32,050 bases of DNA from Eubacteriales bacterium. Lineage in GTDB: Bacteria; Bacillota; Clostridia; Lachnospirales; Lachnospiraceae. Under the pieces are notes generated by a model. It was not told the DNA's origin and did not search any database. It was given only the letters and a program-made list of their open reading frames with translations. Shown here in pieces: positions 24,880 to 31,757 of this stretch; position 1 is the stretch's first letter; each line of letters begins with the position of its first letter. The stretch is from positions 1 to 32,050 of the forward strand of contig JAUNFZ010000032.1 of NCBI GenBank assembly GCA_030524785.1, read 5' to 3'. Made by a program: the position numbers and the translations under genes.

Positions 24880-25116
24880 TTATTTAAGCTTTCGCATGAG
24901 GGGAACTTCACCGTTCTGCTTTTTATCCTTTCTGATACGGTCGAAACCTATCCCGCATATCTGATTTTGGCAGTCCATCTGGTAATCGCGCATATAATTT
25001 TCTTCCTCGCGCACACGGTTCGCAATCTGATAAGAAGTGCTGGGCCTGCCGTTAAGCCAAAGCCTGATTCCCTCCTCCTGATACTTCTGAAGCTCCCGAT
25101 AGAGCGCAACATTCAT
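24880..25116 (-). CDS. Small hypothetical protein, start uncertain
   Basis: I do not recognise it with certainty. From the ATG at 25114-25116 it is 78 aa (MNVALYRELQKYQEEG...), soluble and charged. It contains GIRLWLNGRPSTSYQIA, then ENYMRDYQMD and a GIGFDRIRKDKK tail, a layout I associate loosely with small clostridial hypothetical proteins. The frame stays open to 25338. The 74 extra residues include a hydrophobic run (FQALILLIRII) and a highly basic stretch, with a possible GTG start at 25224 behind GGGGAAG. No in-frame start has an ideal ribosome site: GGGGAAGG lies 15 bases before the chosen ATG. It is followed by the GH18 operon promoter region and preceded by a strong promoter 300 bases away. 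Confidence 0.45.
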   Translation of the reverse strand: MNVALYRELQKYQEEGIRLWLNGRPSTSYQIANRVREEENYMRDYQMDCQNQICGIGFDRIRKDKKQNGEVPLMRKLK

Positions 25117-25424
25117 TCCAATATTTGCGCGCCTTCCCCGAAACCGCCCCTTTTCCTGTTTTTTATCTCTGATGTTCCTCACTCGCTTTCCGTTATCCCG
25201 CGCAGAAACATTGTGCAGCCGCACAGATACAGCTTCCCCGCAAAGAAAACATTCATTTAGAGAAGATACCTGTGTAATAATGCGTATTAAAAGTATAAGT
25301 GCCTGAAATATGTGAATTTTATGCGAAGAAAATCGCATTTGAGAAATAATGCAGAAGAAATCTGCGAACGTTTAAAAGTGATATCCTCCCTTCTATTTAT
25401 GTTTATGTATCTTCTCTTATTGCA
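25117..25424 (-). other. Long leader of the small hypothetical gene, or an ncRNA
   Basis: About 300 bases lie between the promoter at 25425-25453 and the nearest plausible start codon. Two hairpins with similar loops occur: ATGCGA/TCGCAT (near 25322) and GCAGA/TCTGC (near 25351). A GGGAGG at about 25386-25391 looks like a ribosome site, but no ATG, GTG or TTG follows at a usable distance. I recognise no known riboswitch. Confidence 0.35.
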
Positions 25425-25453
25425 ATTCTATTACACTTAATTTAAATTGTCAA
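25425..25453 (-). promoter_or_regulatory. Strong minus-strand promoter upstream of mecA
   Basis: TTGACA (25448-25453), 17-base spacer, TAGAAT (25425-25430), divergent from the mecA promoter. Confidence 0.7.
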
Positions 25454-25518
25454 GCTGTTTTTCTGCCGATTTTCATTCTATTTTTATATTTTTTTAAGAT
25501 GTCCGCCAGTGATTCCCT

Positions 25519-25547
25519 TTGCATTTTTGAATGAAGTAGGATATACT
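25519..25547 (+). promoter_or_regulatory. Promoter of mecA
   Basis: Plus strand: TTGCAT (25519-25524), 17-base spacer, TATACT (25542-25547), about 70 bases before the ATG. Confidence 0.65.
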
Positions 25548-25618
25548 GTGTATAAATGAGATACCTGGGCCTGATTTATGGTCCGCAGATTCAGCAGGAT
25601 AAGTAAGGAAGTGATTTC

Positions 25619-26371
25619 ATGAAAATAGAAAAATTAAACGATAATCAGATTCGCTGCACTTTAACGCGCGAAGATCTGGCCAGTCGTCACCTTAATTTGC
25701 TTGAGCTTGCCTACGGCGGTGAAAAAGCAAAATCTCTTTTTCGTGAGATGATGCAGCAAGCCGCCTATGAATTTGGTTTTGAAGCAAATGATATTCCTAT
25801 TATGATAGAAGCAATCCCCGTATCCTCGGATTCTCTTATTCTGATCATCACCAAGGTAGATGATCCTGAAGAACTGGATACGCGCTTTGCCAAATTTGCT
25901 CCGGGCGGTGAAAACGCCTCTGATGGAGAAAGCTCATTCTCCTCTCTGAAGCTGGAAGGAGCCGACGACATTTTAAATCTTTTCAAAAAAATCCGGGAGG
26001 CCCATAAGGCTCTTACTCAAAAACCCGACGACGCCGAACAGGAGCAGGGCGCAGCAGGCGAGGAGGAACCCGGCGTCAGTGTGACAAAACTCTATCGTTT
26101 TGCCTCTCTGGACGACGTCATTCGAACTGCCCGTATTTTAAATGGGAGTTATCAGGGAGAAAATTCCCTTTATAAGCACCCGCAGACGCAGGATTACCAT
26201 CTGTTTCTCTGCAGTTCCCAGCATACGCCGGAAGAATTTAACCGTATCTGCAATACGGTTTCCGAGTATGGCGACGCACTGAAATACTCCTCCGGCGCTC
26301 TGGCTTATCTTAAGGAGCATGGTACTCCGATTGTTCTTTCGGATGCGCTCCAGCGTCTGGTGACGATATAG
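25619..26371 (+). CDS. mecA: Adaptor protein MecA
   Basis: Adaptor that delivers substrates to the ClpC unfoldase for ClpP degradation; in Bacillus it targets ComK and Spx. It is 250 aa, slightly above the usual 218-240. The N-terminal substrate-binding domain (about 1-90) starts MKIEKLNDNQIRCTLTREDL, with the FREMMQQAAYEFGF helix. An acidic, Gln/Glu-rich linker (about 125-155) separates it from the ClpC-binding C-domain (about 155-250), with LYRFASLDDVIRTARIL and YLKEHGTPIV. AAGGAAG precedes the ATG. Monocistronic, ended by the hairpin at 26429-26455. No clpC or mcsB gene is in the window. Confidence 0.92.
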   Translation: MKIEKLNDNQIRCTLTREDLASRHLNLLELAYGGEKAKSLFREMMQQAAYEFGFEANDIPIMIEAIPVSSDSLILIITKVDDPEELDTRFAKFAPGGENASDGESSFSSLKLEGADDILNLFKKIREAHKALTQKPDDAEQEQGAAGEEEPGVSVTKLYRFASLDDVIRTARILNGSYQGENSLYKHPQTQDYHLFLCSSQHTPEEFNRICNTVSEYGDALKYSSGALAYLKEHGTPIVLSDALQRLVTI

Positions 26372-26428
26372 CCGTCGGGTAATCATTCGGCATATAATTG
26401 AAAAGAAGAAATGCAAAACTATCAACAG

Positions 26429-26455
26429 GGAGTCTGCTGCGGCAGGCTCCTTTTT
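26429..26455 (+). terminator. Terminator of mecA
   Basis: GGAGTCTGC (26429-26437) pairs with GCAGGCTCC (26442-26450, one G-T pair), loop TGCG, followed by TTTTT. Confidence 0.85.
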
Positions 26456-26457
26456 GA

Positions 26458-26499
26458 TATCATAGGAAACTGCGTTTCCATGATACGAAGGATGCGCAC
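26458..26499 (-). repeat. 42-bp dispersed repeat, copy 2
   Basis: Reverse complement of 12608-12649 with one substitution. As in copy 1, the TATGATA end abuts a terminator. The other end merges into the hairpin CACTTTG/CAAAGTG (26499-26505 with 26509-26515). Confidence 0.85.
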
Positions 26500-26515
26500 A
26501 CTTTGTTCCAAAGTG

Positions 26516-26543
26516 AAAGCCCCGGAAACTGCTCCGGAGCTTT
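26516..26543 (-). terminator. Terminator of the feo operon
   Basis: AAAGC-C-CCGGA (26516-26526) pairs with TCCGG-A-GCTTT (26533-26543), one mismatch. It lies 25 bases after the small Cys-rich gene, and the adjacent 7-bp hairpin at 26499-26515 may help. The U-tract is short. Confidence 0.6.
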
Positions 26544-26567
26544 CGTCATGGCTGATTTATATCATGT

Positions 26568-26741
26568 TTACAGTTTTTTCCCTGGTGCTTTGTGGGACGC
26601 TCCGTGGCATCCGCCGCAGGTGCTGCAGTTTCCTGTGCAGCCCGGTCCCTCTTTATGCTTTCTCCACATAGAGCGAATCACCAGAAATACCACCGCCGCC
26701 AGTAATAGAATAACAATCAGATTTCCAAGAAATGCGGGCAT
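26568..26741 (-). CDS. FeoB-associated Cys-rich membrane protein
   Basis: A 57-aa protein that is easy to miss. It starts at the ATG at 26739-26741 with AAGGAGGG upstream, 15 bases after the feoB stop. One membrane helix (about 5-23, LGNLIVILLLAAVVFLVI) is followed by a basic RSMWRKHKEG and a Cys-rich tail with CTGNCSTCGGCHG (four Cys and a His within 13 residues). This is the layout of the FeoB-associated Cys-rich membrane proteins (the PF12669 type) found after feoB in clostridia. A role in iron hand-off or FeoB stability is inferred from this constant neighbourhood; it has no known enzymatic activity. Confidence 0.9.
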   Translation of the reverse strand: MPAFLGNLIVILLLAAVVFLVIRSMWRKHKEGPGCTGNCSTCGGCHGASHKAPGKKL

Positions 26742-26756
26742 TTTCTCCCTCCTTTT

Positions 26757-28952
26757 CTATCTCGCTTCTACTGACATTTTTCCCTTTATGCTGTAATTTC
26801 CCTGTTCGGGCTGATATCCTTTGCGGCACAGCAGATAAATCATTCCAACCAATGCGGCTGCAGCCACAATCGTAAAGAAGTTAAAGCCAACTTCCCCGGT
26901 CACAAGGCCGCCGAGCTGATACACAATCATCGCGACCACATAAGCAAAACCGCACATATAGCCGATTGCGCCCAGCGTCCACTTTGTATTGTTCATCTCA
27001 CGCTTAATCGCACCCATAGCTGCAAAGCAGGGAGCGCACAGCAGATTGAAAATCATAAAGCTGTATGCGGTAAGCGCTGTAAAATCTGCAGCTACCAGAT
27101 TCCATACCTCGTCGCCCGCCTCGGACAGCTCTCCTGAATAATGATACAACACGCCGAAGGTATTTACAACCTCCTCTTTTGCAATCAGGCCGGTAAAGGT
27201 TGCAACCGTCGCTTTCCAGGCCATATCGCCCACCCATCCAAGCGGGTAGAAAATCCATGCGATTGCGTTTCCGATCGCCGCCAGCAGAGAAGTGTTGTTG
27301 TCCTCCACCATGCCAAAGGTGCCGTCGGTAAATCCGAAGCCCTGCAGGAACCACAGTACAATGGAGCTGAGCAAAATCACCGTACCAGCCCTCTTGATGA
27401 AGGACCAGCCGCGCTCCCAGGTGGCGCGCAGTACGTTGCCGACAGAGGGAAGATGGTACGCCGGAAGCTCCATAACGAAGGGAGCCGGCTCCCCTGCAAA
27501 TGCTTTAAACTTCTTCAGCATAATACCGGAAATAACCACCGCCGCAATGCCAATAAAAAATGCGGAAGTTGCTACCAGAGAAGATCCCCCGAAAATCGCG
27601 CCTGCAAAAAGGCCAATGATCGGCATTTTTGCGCCGCAGGGGATAAATCCGGTCGTCATGATCGTCATCTTGCGGTCGCGGTCCTGTTCGATGGTACGGG
27701 AAGCCATAATACCCGGAACTCCGCAGCCCGTAGCCACCAGCATGGGAATGAAGCTCTTTCCGGACAGGCCAAACCGTCTGAAAATACGGTCCATAATAAA
27801 TGCCACACGCGCCATATAACCAATATCCTCCAGAATTGCAAGGAAAAGGAACAATACCAGGATCTGCGGAACAAATCCAAGCACTGCGCCGACGCCGGCC
27901 ACAATACCATCCTGAATCAGCGAATACAGCACGCCTTCTACATGCAGCGCTCCAAGGATACTGTCCACCGCTCCCGGAACGATTTCACCAAACAGGACGT
28001 CATTTACCCAGTCGGTTCCCATCGTACCGATAGAGAACGAATAACCGCCCATGGCAATTGCATAGATCACAAACATAATGCCTGCAAAAATCGGAAGCGC
28101 CAGAATACGGTTGGTAACGATTCTGTCAATTTTATCCGAAGTTGTCATACTGTGCTTTGCGCCTTTTTTCTTTACAGCCTTTGCCACTACGCCGCTGATA
28201 TATGTATATCTCTGGTTCGTGATAATGCTCTCCGCATCATCATCCAGTTCCTTTTCACATTTTACAATGGCATTTTCAACTTCCTTTTTCACAGAACTGT
28301 CAAGCTGCAGTTCTTCCTCAATTCGCTCATCGCGTTCAAACAGCTTTACAGCGTACCAGCGCAGGTACTGTGCATCTACTTTCCCGTTAATCAATTCCTC
28401 GATCCGGCTGATGGCTTCTTCCACGCTGCCCGTATACATCTGCAGCGGCTCTGCCGCTCTCCCGGCCTTTGCAGCGGCTACCGCTTTGTTTGCCGCCTCC
28501 ATGCTTCCTTTGGATTTCAGGGCGCTCATTTCCACCGCTTCGCAGCCCAGGGCCTTTCCAAGCTTATTCAGGTCGATCTGATCTCCATTCTTTCGAACAA
28601 GATCTATCATGTTCACCGCAAGCACTACCGGCAGCCCAAGTTCCAGAAGCTGCGTCGTCAGATATAAGTTACGCTCAATATTCGTGCCGTCCACAATGTT
28701 TAAAATAGCGTCAGGCTTCTGTGTAACCAGATAGCTTCTCGATACTACTTCTTCCAGTGTGTAAGGCGACAGCGAGTAAATACCCGGCAGGTCCTGAATC
28801 ACAACGTCCTTATTGCCTTTTAAATGTCCTTCCTTCTTTTCCACGGTAACGCCGGGCCAGTTTCCCACATACTGGTTAGAGCCGGTCAGACTGTTGAACA
28901 ATGTTGTTTTTCCACTGTTCGGATTACCTGCCAATGCAATTTTCAATCCCAT
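26757..28952 (-). CDS. feoB: Ferrous iron transport GTPase/permease FeoB
   Basis: The main Fe(II) importer of anaerobes, 731 aa. The N-terminal G domain shows G1 GNPNSGKT (9-16), G2 NWPGVTVE, G3 DLPG and G4 NMID. A GDI-like helical region follows (about 170-270). The membrane part (about 285-715) has two Gate regions with the conserved Cys motifs: MLVATGCGVPGIMASRT and FIPCGAKMPIIGLF. The start ATG (28950-28952) has GGGAG upstream. A DtxR-type operator lies just upstream, between feoA and feoB, suggesting an extra control point. The small Cys-rich gene follows. Confidence 0.97.
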   Translation of the reverse strand: MGLKIALAGNPNSGKTTLFNSLTGSNQYVGNWPGVTVEKKEGHLKGNKDVVIQDLPGIYSLSPYTLEEVVSRSYLVTQKPDAILNIVDGTNIERNLYLTTQLLELGLPVVLAVNMIDLVRKNGDQIDLNKLGKALGCEAVEMSALKSKGSMEAANKAVAAAKAGRAAEPLQMYTGSVEEAISRIEELINGKVDAQYLRWYAVKLFERDERIEEELQLDSSVKKEVENAIVKCEKELDDDAESIITNQRYTYISGVVAKAVKKKGAKHSMTTSDKIDRIVTNRILALPIFAGIMFVIYAIAMGGYSFSIGTMGTDWVNDVLFGEIVPGAVDSILGALHVEGVLYSLIQDGIVAGVGAVLGFVPQILVLFLFLAILEDIGYMARVAFIMDRIFRRFGLSGKSFIPMLVATGCGVPGIMASRTIEQDRDRKMTIMTTGFIPCGAKMPIIGLFAGAIFGGSSLVATSAFFIGIAAVVISGIMLKKFKAFAGEPAPFVMELPAYHLPSVGNVLRATWERGWSFIKRAGTVILLSSIVLWFLQGFGFTDGTFGMVEDNNTSLLAAIGNAIAWIFYPLGWVGDMAWKATVATFTGLIAKEEVVNTFGVLYHYSGELSEAGDEVWNLVAADFTALTAYSFMIFNLLCAPCFAAMGAIKREMNNTKWTLGAIGYMCGFAYVVAMIVYQLGGLVTGEVGFNFFTIVAAAALVGMIYLLCRKGYQPEQGNYSIKGKMSVEAR

Positions 28953-28968
28953 TGATCTCTCCCTTTCT

Positions 28969-28988
28969 TAGTTAGCAATTTCTAACTA
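28969..28988. promoter_or_regulatory. DtxR-type operator between feoA and feoB
   Basis: TAGTTAG (28969-28975), six bases, CTAACTA (28982-28988): a perfect 7-bp inverted repeat with the same GTTAG-N6-CTAAC core as the two sites upstream of the operon. No clear -10/-35 pair was seen around it. Confidence 0.65.
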
Positions 28989-29008
28989 CCAGACTTAAAA
29001 AATGCTTT

Positions 29009-29230
29009 TTACTGTATCTCAACCATTTCTGCATCCGCTTTTCGCACAGAAAGCTCGTATCCGCGAATATTCAATTCCATCGGATCTCCCAGAGGCGCCA
29101 CCTTGCGCACCTGAATCTCCACGCCCTTCGTGATACCCATATCCATGATACGGCGCTTTACCGGTCCTTCGCCGTGCAGCTTTGCCACCGTAACGGTTGA
29201 ACCCACTCTTGCATCCTTCAGCGTTTTCAT
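29009..29230 (-). CDS. feoA: FeoA-family protein, second copy
   Basis: A 73-aa SH3-fold accessory protein of ferrous iron uptake. Start at the ATG at 29228-29230 (MKTLKDARVGSTVTV), with GAGGAGG upstream. FeoA features: GEGPVKRRIMDMGITKGVEIQV and a C-terminal LNIRGYELSVRKADAEMVEI. It starts 11 bases after the other feoA-like gene and precedes feoB by 56 bases. Paired FeoA genes are known in clostridia; their separate roles are not settled. Confidence 0.93.
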   Translation of the reverse strand: MKTLKDARVGSTVTVAKLHGEGPVKRRIMDMGITKGVEIQVRKVAPLGDPMELNIRGYELSVRKADAEMVEIQ

Positions 29231-29241
29231 ACTGCTCCTCC

Positions 29242-29454
29242 TCAAATCATTATTCGATTGGCCATGGTTTTATCCAACGCCACTCTGCCATCTTTCACCT
29301 GCAGGATCAGATTTCCTGCAATCTGATTCACAACGGTAATCTCTCCGTTTACAACAAAGCCAAGTTCTACCAGATGCTGTCTTACTTCATCCTTCCCGGT
29401 AATACCCTGGATTGTAACCGTTTCTCCTGCTCTCGCCATTGTCAGGGGCATCAT
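29242..29454 (-). CDS. FeoA-family protein, first copy
   Basis: A 70-aa FeoA-fold protein and first gene of the operon. Start at the ATG at 29452-29454 (MMPLTMARAGETVTI), with AAGGAGGG upstream. Family features are VRQHLVELGFVVNGEITVV and VALDKTMANRIMI. The frame remains open to 29658, but the 68 extra codons lie across the hairpin units of the leader and show no family resemblance, so I reject the long form. Confidence 0.92.
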   Translation of the reverse strand: MMPLTMARAGETVTIQGITGKDEVRQHLVELGFVVNGEITVVNQIAGNLILQVKDGRVALDKTMANRIMI

Positions 29455-29479
29455 ACCTATCCCTCCTTGTTTTTGTATT

Positions 29480-29614
29480 GCCCCCGCTCCTTTGTCGCGA
29501 GGGCAGTTCGTCGAAAGGCATCCTGAAATGCTTCCTAGTGTTGCCCCCGTGCTTTCAGCACGACGGCGGTTCGATGCAAGCCATTTTAAAAATGCTTCGC
29601 ATTTGGCTTGCATC
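29480..29614 (-). repeat. Two tandem hairpin units in the feo leader
   Basis: Unit A (29480-29533) and unit B (29543-29614) share ends TTGCCCCCG and AAATGCTT at about 63-64 base spacing. Each has a GC-rich hairpin with a different stem sequence: GCCC-CGC/GCG-GGGC at 29480-29504, CGTGC/GCACG at 29543-29567. Each has a second hairpin ending ATGCTT. Unit B adds a 10-bp stem GATGCAAGCC/GGCTTGCATC (29573-29582 with 29605-29614) around AAATGC/GCATTT. All of it lies between the predicted feo promoter and the first feoA start. Confidence 0.65.
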
Positions 29615-29673
29615 TCGCATTGGCCTTCCTCCTCTGTGTTAAAAATTCCAGGCGGCATATTCTGCCAATCATT

Positions 29674-29714
29674 GTTAGCTTACTCTAACCGTATATAGGT
29701 TAGCACTTGCTAAC
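29674..29714. promoter_or_regulatory. Two DtxR-type operators at the feo promoter
   Basis: Site 1: GTTAG-CTTACT-CTAAC (29674-29689). Site 2: GTTAG-CACTTG-CTAAC (29699-29714), inside the longer 9-bp palindrome AGGTTAGCA/TGCTAACCT. The cores are close to the recalled DtxR/IdeR consensus (TTAGGTTAG...CTAACCT). Site 2 covers the spacer and -10 of the feo promoter, so bound regulator would block transcription when iron is plentiful. Confidence 0.75.
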
Positions 29715-29726
29715 CTGTTTTGTCAA
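29697..29726 (-). promoter_or_regulatory. Probable feo operon promoter
   Basis: Minus strand: -35 TTGACA (29721-29726) and a weak -10 TAACCT (29697-29702), 18-base spacer. The -10 is inside the operator palindrome. The start of transcription would give a leader of about 235 bases. Confidence 0.5.
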
Positions 29727-29818
29727 GGAATACTTTCATTATTTTTTTCTTTTCTTTTTGATTCCTGTGAGATATACTATGATTATATGGAATACTTAGA
29801 AAGGATTTACAAATTGTT

Positions 29819-30187
29819 ATGAAAATATTAGAATCCGCGGAAAATTATCTGGAAACCATTTTGATTCTGCAAAACAGAAATGGAAACGTCCGCTCTATTG
29901 ATATCGCGGCAGAGCTGGGCTTTTCCAAGCCCAGCGTCAGCGTTGCCATGAAAAATCTGCGGGAAAACGGCTATATACAGACGGACGAGAACGGATTTAT
30001 CTCGCTGCTGGACAAGGGCCGCGTCATTGCCGAAAAAATCTATGAACGCCATACCCTGCTCACAGAATGGCTGACAAATCTGGGCGTATCGCCAAAAACT
30101 GCCGCAGAGGACGCCTGCCGTATCGAACACGTCATCAGCGCCGAAAGCTTTGAGGCCCTGAAAAAACATGCACACCGGGACGCCTGA
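29819..30187 (+). CDS. DtxR-family iron-dependent repressor
   Basis: A 122-aa metal-dependent repressor, divergent from the feo operon it most likely controls. The N-terminal winged helix (about 1-62) has VRSIDIAAELGFSKPSVSVAMKNLRENGYI; the metal/dimerisation part (about 63-122) has ERHTLLTEWL and DACRIEHVIS. Aligned by eye with DtxR/MntR, ligand positions are N9, E12, H78, C100, E103 and H104. Cys at the E99 position of MntR is the DtxR-like (iron) state; Asn9 replaces the usual Met or Asp. It lacks the C-terminal SH3-like domain, like MntR. The only ribosome-like site, AAAGGA, is about 13 bases before the ATG, which is long. Confidence 0.9.
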   Translation: MKILESAENYLETILILQNRNGNVRSIDIAAELGFSKPSVSVAMKNLRENGYIQTDENGFISLLDKGRVIAEKIYERHTLLTEWLTNLGVSPKTAAEDACRIEHVISAESFEALKKHAHRDA

Positions 30188-30193
30188 ACCGGG

Positions 30194-30234
30194 CGTTCCC
30201 AGGGTTTATACCTAGAAGAACCCAGGGTTTATTC
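30194..30234. repeat. 12-base direct repeat after the DtxR gene
   Basis: CCCAGGGTTTAT occurs twice within the short gap between the convergent DtxR and YitT genes. No strong terminator hairpin was seen in the gap. Confidence 0.5.
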
Positions 30235-30244
30235 ACCGGAAGAA

Positions 30245-31108
30245 TCATCCGATCTCCACATTCCGGAAGCCCTCACCGTGCACCTCATTCGATTCCATAA
30301 TGATGACAAAGGCCTGCGGATCTGCCTCTTTCACTGCTTTCTGCACCACATACATTTCCTTCTTGCTGCAGACGCACATAACAATCTGCCGGCCCTCGCC
30401 CCGATATCCGCCGGTTGCTTCCAGAATCGTAGAACCCCGGCCGCATGCCTCGTCGATCGTACTGCAAATCATTCGCCCGTGATTCGTCACAATCAGCGCC
30501 ATCTTTCCTGAATTCATACCGTACATCAGCTTATCCACCACAGTAGAAACCAAAAAGGTGACAATTATCCCGTAGATAATGCCGTCCATGTTCTCGAAAA
30601 GAATACCGCCTATCACCACAATCGTGACATCGGTAATCATAATCAGTTTTCCCAGGGACATGTGGGGCTTTTTCTTTTTTATCGCCATAATGATAAAGTC
30701 CATGCCGCCTGTGGAGGAACCCTGCATATAAATCAGCGCAAAGCCAAGACCGGTCAGAACGCCGGTGCAGAGAGCCGCCAAAAGGCGGTCGCCCTGATAG
30801 ACAGGAAACAGCGGCGCCACATAGTCAATCAGTACCGACGATATCACCATACAGCGCAGTGAGCTGACAAAAAAACGCTTCCCAAGCAGACGGTAGCAAA
30901 GGAGCGCCAGCGGAATATTTAAAAGAATTGTCGACCAGCCGATCGGAATACCCAAAAGCCGGTAAAGAATAATCGCAATTCCCGAAAATCCGCTCATGGG
31001 AAATTCTGCCTGCACTGCAAAATTGTAAATACCCGCCGCCATGCAGATACTTCCGGCAATCTCCCAGAAGATCTGATTTATCCATTCTTTCTTCCGTGAC
31101 AAACTCAT
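30245..31108 (-). CDS. YitT-family membrane protein
   Basis: A 287-aa protein of the YitT (DUF161 plus DUF2179) family, of unknown biochemical function. Start at the ATG at 31106-31108 (MSLSRKKEWINQIFWE), with AAGGAG upstream; the frame is open to 31228, but that part overlaps perR and its promoter. Five to six membrane helices cover about 10-195, with the family motif GSSTGGMDFIIMAIKKKKP (about 129-147). A soluble C-terminal DUF2179 domain (about 200-287) has ACGRGSTILEATGGYRGEG. It is divergent from perR with back-to-back promoters, and convergent with the DtxR gene. Confidence 0.92.
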   Translation of the reverse strand: MSLSRKKEWINQIFWEIAGSICMAAGIYNFAVQAEFPMSGFSGIAIILYRLLGIPIGWSTILLNIPLALLCYRLLGKRFFVSSLRCMVISSVLIDYVAPLFPVYQGDRLLAALCTGVLTGLGFALIYMQGSSTGGMDFIIMAIKKKKPHMSLGKLIMITDVTIVVIGGILFENMDGIIYGIIVTFLVSTVVDKLMYGMNSGKMALIVTNHGRMICSTIDEACGRGSTILEATGGYRGEGRQIVMCVCSKKEMYVVQKAVKEADPQAFVIIMESNEVHGEGFRNVEIG

Positions 31109-31130
31109 CTTTCTTCTCCTTTTTCCTATT

Positions 31131-31159
31131 ATCGTACCACAGGCTCCCATTATTTTCAA
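31131..31159 (-). promoter_or_regulatory. Promoter of the YitT-family gene
   Basis: Minus strand: TTGAAA (31154-31159), 17-base spacer, TACGAT (31131-31136). Its -35 directly touches the -35 of the divergent perR promoter. Confidence 0.6.
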
Positions 31160-31189
31160 TTGACAATCCGGCGATTCCTCCTTTATAAT
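31160..31189 (+). promoter_or_regulatory. Promoter of perR
   Basis: Plus strand: TTGACA (31160-31165), 18-base spacer, TATAAT (31184-31189). Confidence 0.75.
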
Positions 31190-31212
31190 AAAATAGTAAT
31201 CATTATCATTTT
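31190..31212 (+). promoter_or_regulatory. PerR/Fur-box-like operator at perR
   Basis: An A/T-rich palindrome centred on TAATCATTA (31197-31205), with symmetric AAAAT/ATTTT flanks and two mismatches. It sits just after the -10, before the ribosome site, and fits autorepression. Confidence 0.6.
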
Positions 31213-31221
31213 GGAGGCAGT

Positions 31222-31617
31222 ATGGCAACGATAAAATACAGCAGGCAGCGCGAATCTATTTTAAACTTTCTGGCACAGCGCAGGGATCATCCCACCGCCG
31301 ATACCATATATCAGGCAATTCGTCAGGAATTTCCCAAAATCAGTCTGGGAACCGTCTACCGCAACCTTGGGCTTTTGACAGATCTTGGGCAGATCTGCCG
31401 TGTCAACGCCGGAGACGGAGCGGAGCGTTTTGATTACAATACCGCTCCCCACAATCATTTTATCTGCACGAAATGCCACAGCGTTTCGGACCTGGAAATG
31501 GAAAGCATTGATCATATTATGGAAGCGGCCCAGCAAAACTGCAGCGGACATATAGAGTCCTATCAGGCAAACTTTTATGGAATCTGCGCCCATTGTCTGA
31601 GTGAATCATCCCATTAG
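31222..31617 (+). CDS. perR: Peroxide-responsive repressor PerR
   Basis: Fur-superfamily regulator of 131 aa. It carries the full PerR-type regulatory ligand set at the spacing of Bacillus PerR (H37, D85, H91, H93, D104): here H23 (RDHPTAD), D71 (RFDYN), H77 and H79 (PHNHFIC) and D90 (SVSDLE). Structural zinc Cys pairs are C82/C85 and C122/C125. The N-terminus is about 14 residues shorter than in Bacillus. GGAGG precedes the ATG. The divergent DUF161 gene, its own operator and the downstream rubrerythrin with a similar operator fit a peroxide-stress regulon. Confidence 0.9.
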   Translation: MATIKYSRQRESILNFLAQRRDHPTADTIYQAIRQEFPKISLGTVYRNLGLLTDLGQICRVNAGDGAERFDYNTAPHNHFICTKCHSVSDLEMESIDHIMEAAQQNCSGHIESYQANFYGICAHCLSESSH

Positions 31618-31667
31618 AAAGTTTACCAAAAATTTAGAAAATCATCACAGAAATACTGGTCTTTCTC

Positions 31668-31696
31668 TTGACAAACAATAAATACTGTGATATATT
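31668..31696 (+). promoter_or_regulatory. Promoter of the rubrerythrin gene
   Basis: Plus strand: TTGACA (31668-31673), 17-base spacer, TATATT (31691-31696). Confidence 0.8.
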
Positions 31697-31703
31697 TTAA
31701 AAA

Positions 31704-31718
31704 CAGTAATAATTACTG
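31704..31718 (+). promoter_or_regulatory. PerR-box-like palindrome at the rubrerythrin promoter
   Basis: CAGTAAT-A-ATTACTG, a perfect 7-1-7 palindrome at about +1. Its core TAATAATTA equals the centre of the recalled PerR box TTATAATAATTATAA and resembles the site at perR. Confidence 0.65.
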
Positions 31719-31757
31719 ATTTCAAAAAATTTTATATAATTAAAGGAGAGGAATATC

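Noticed and set aside
23515..25260. Long open frame on the plus strand opposite the GH18 gene (581 codons)
   Set aside because: It is antisense to a motif-complete GH18 protein; the translation has no recognisable domain and no ribosome site was seen.
26372..26567. Plus-strand short open frames after mecA (for example 26411-26671)
   Set aside because: They lie over the terminator, the 42-bp repeat and the antisense of the small Cys-rich FeoB partner; no ribosome site.
27141..28667. Long open frame on the plus strand opposite feoB (508 codons)
   Set aside because: It is antisense to a clear full-length FeoB, rich in His/Arg/Asn/Lys with no family resemblance. It is a by-product of the codon bias of feoB.
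29455..29658. N-terminal extension of the first FeoA by 68 codons
   Set aside because: It crosses the tandem hairpin units, has no FeoA resemblance, and the ATG at 29454 has a far better ribosome site.
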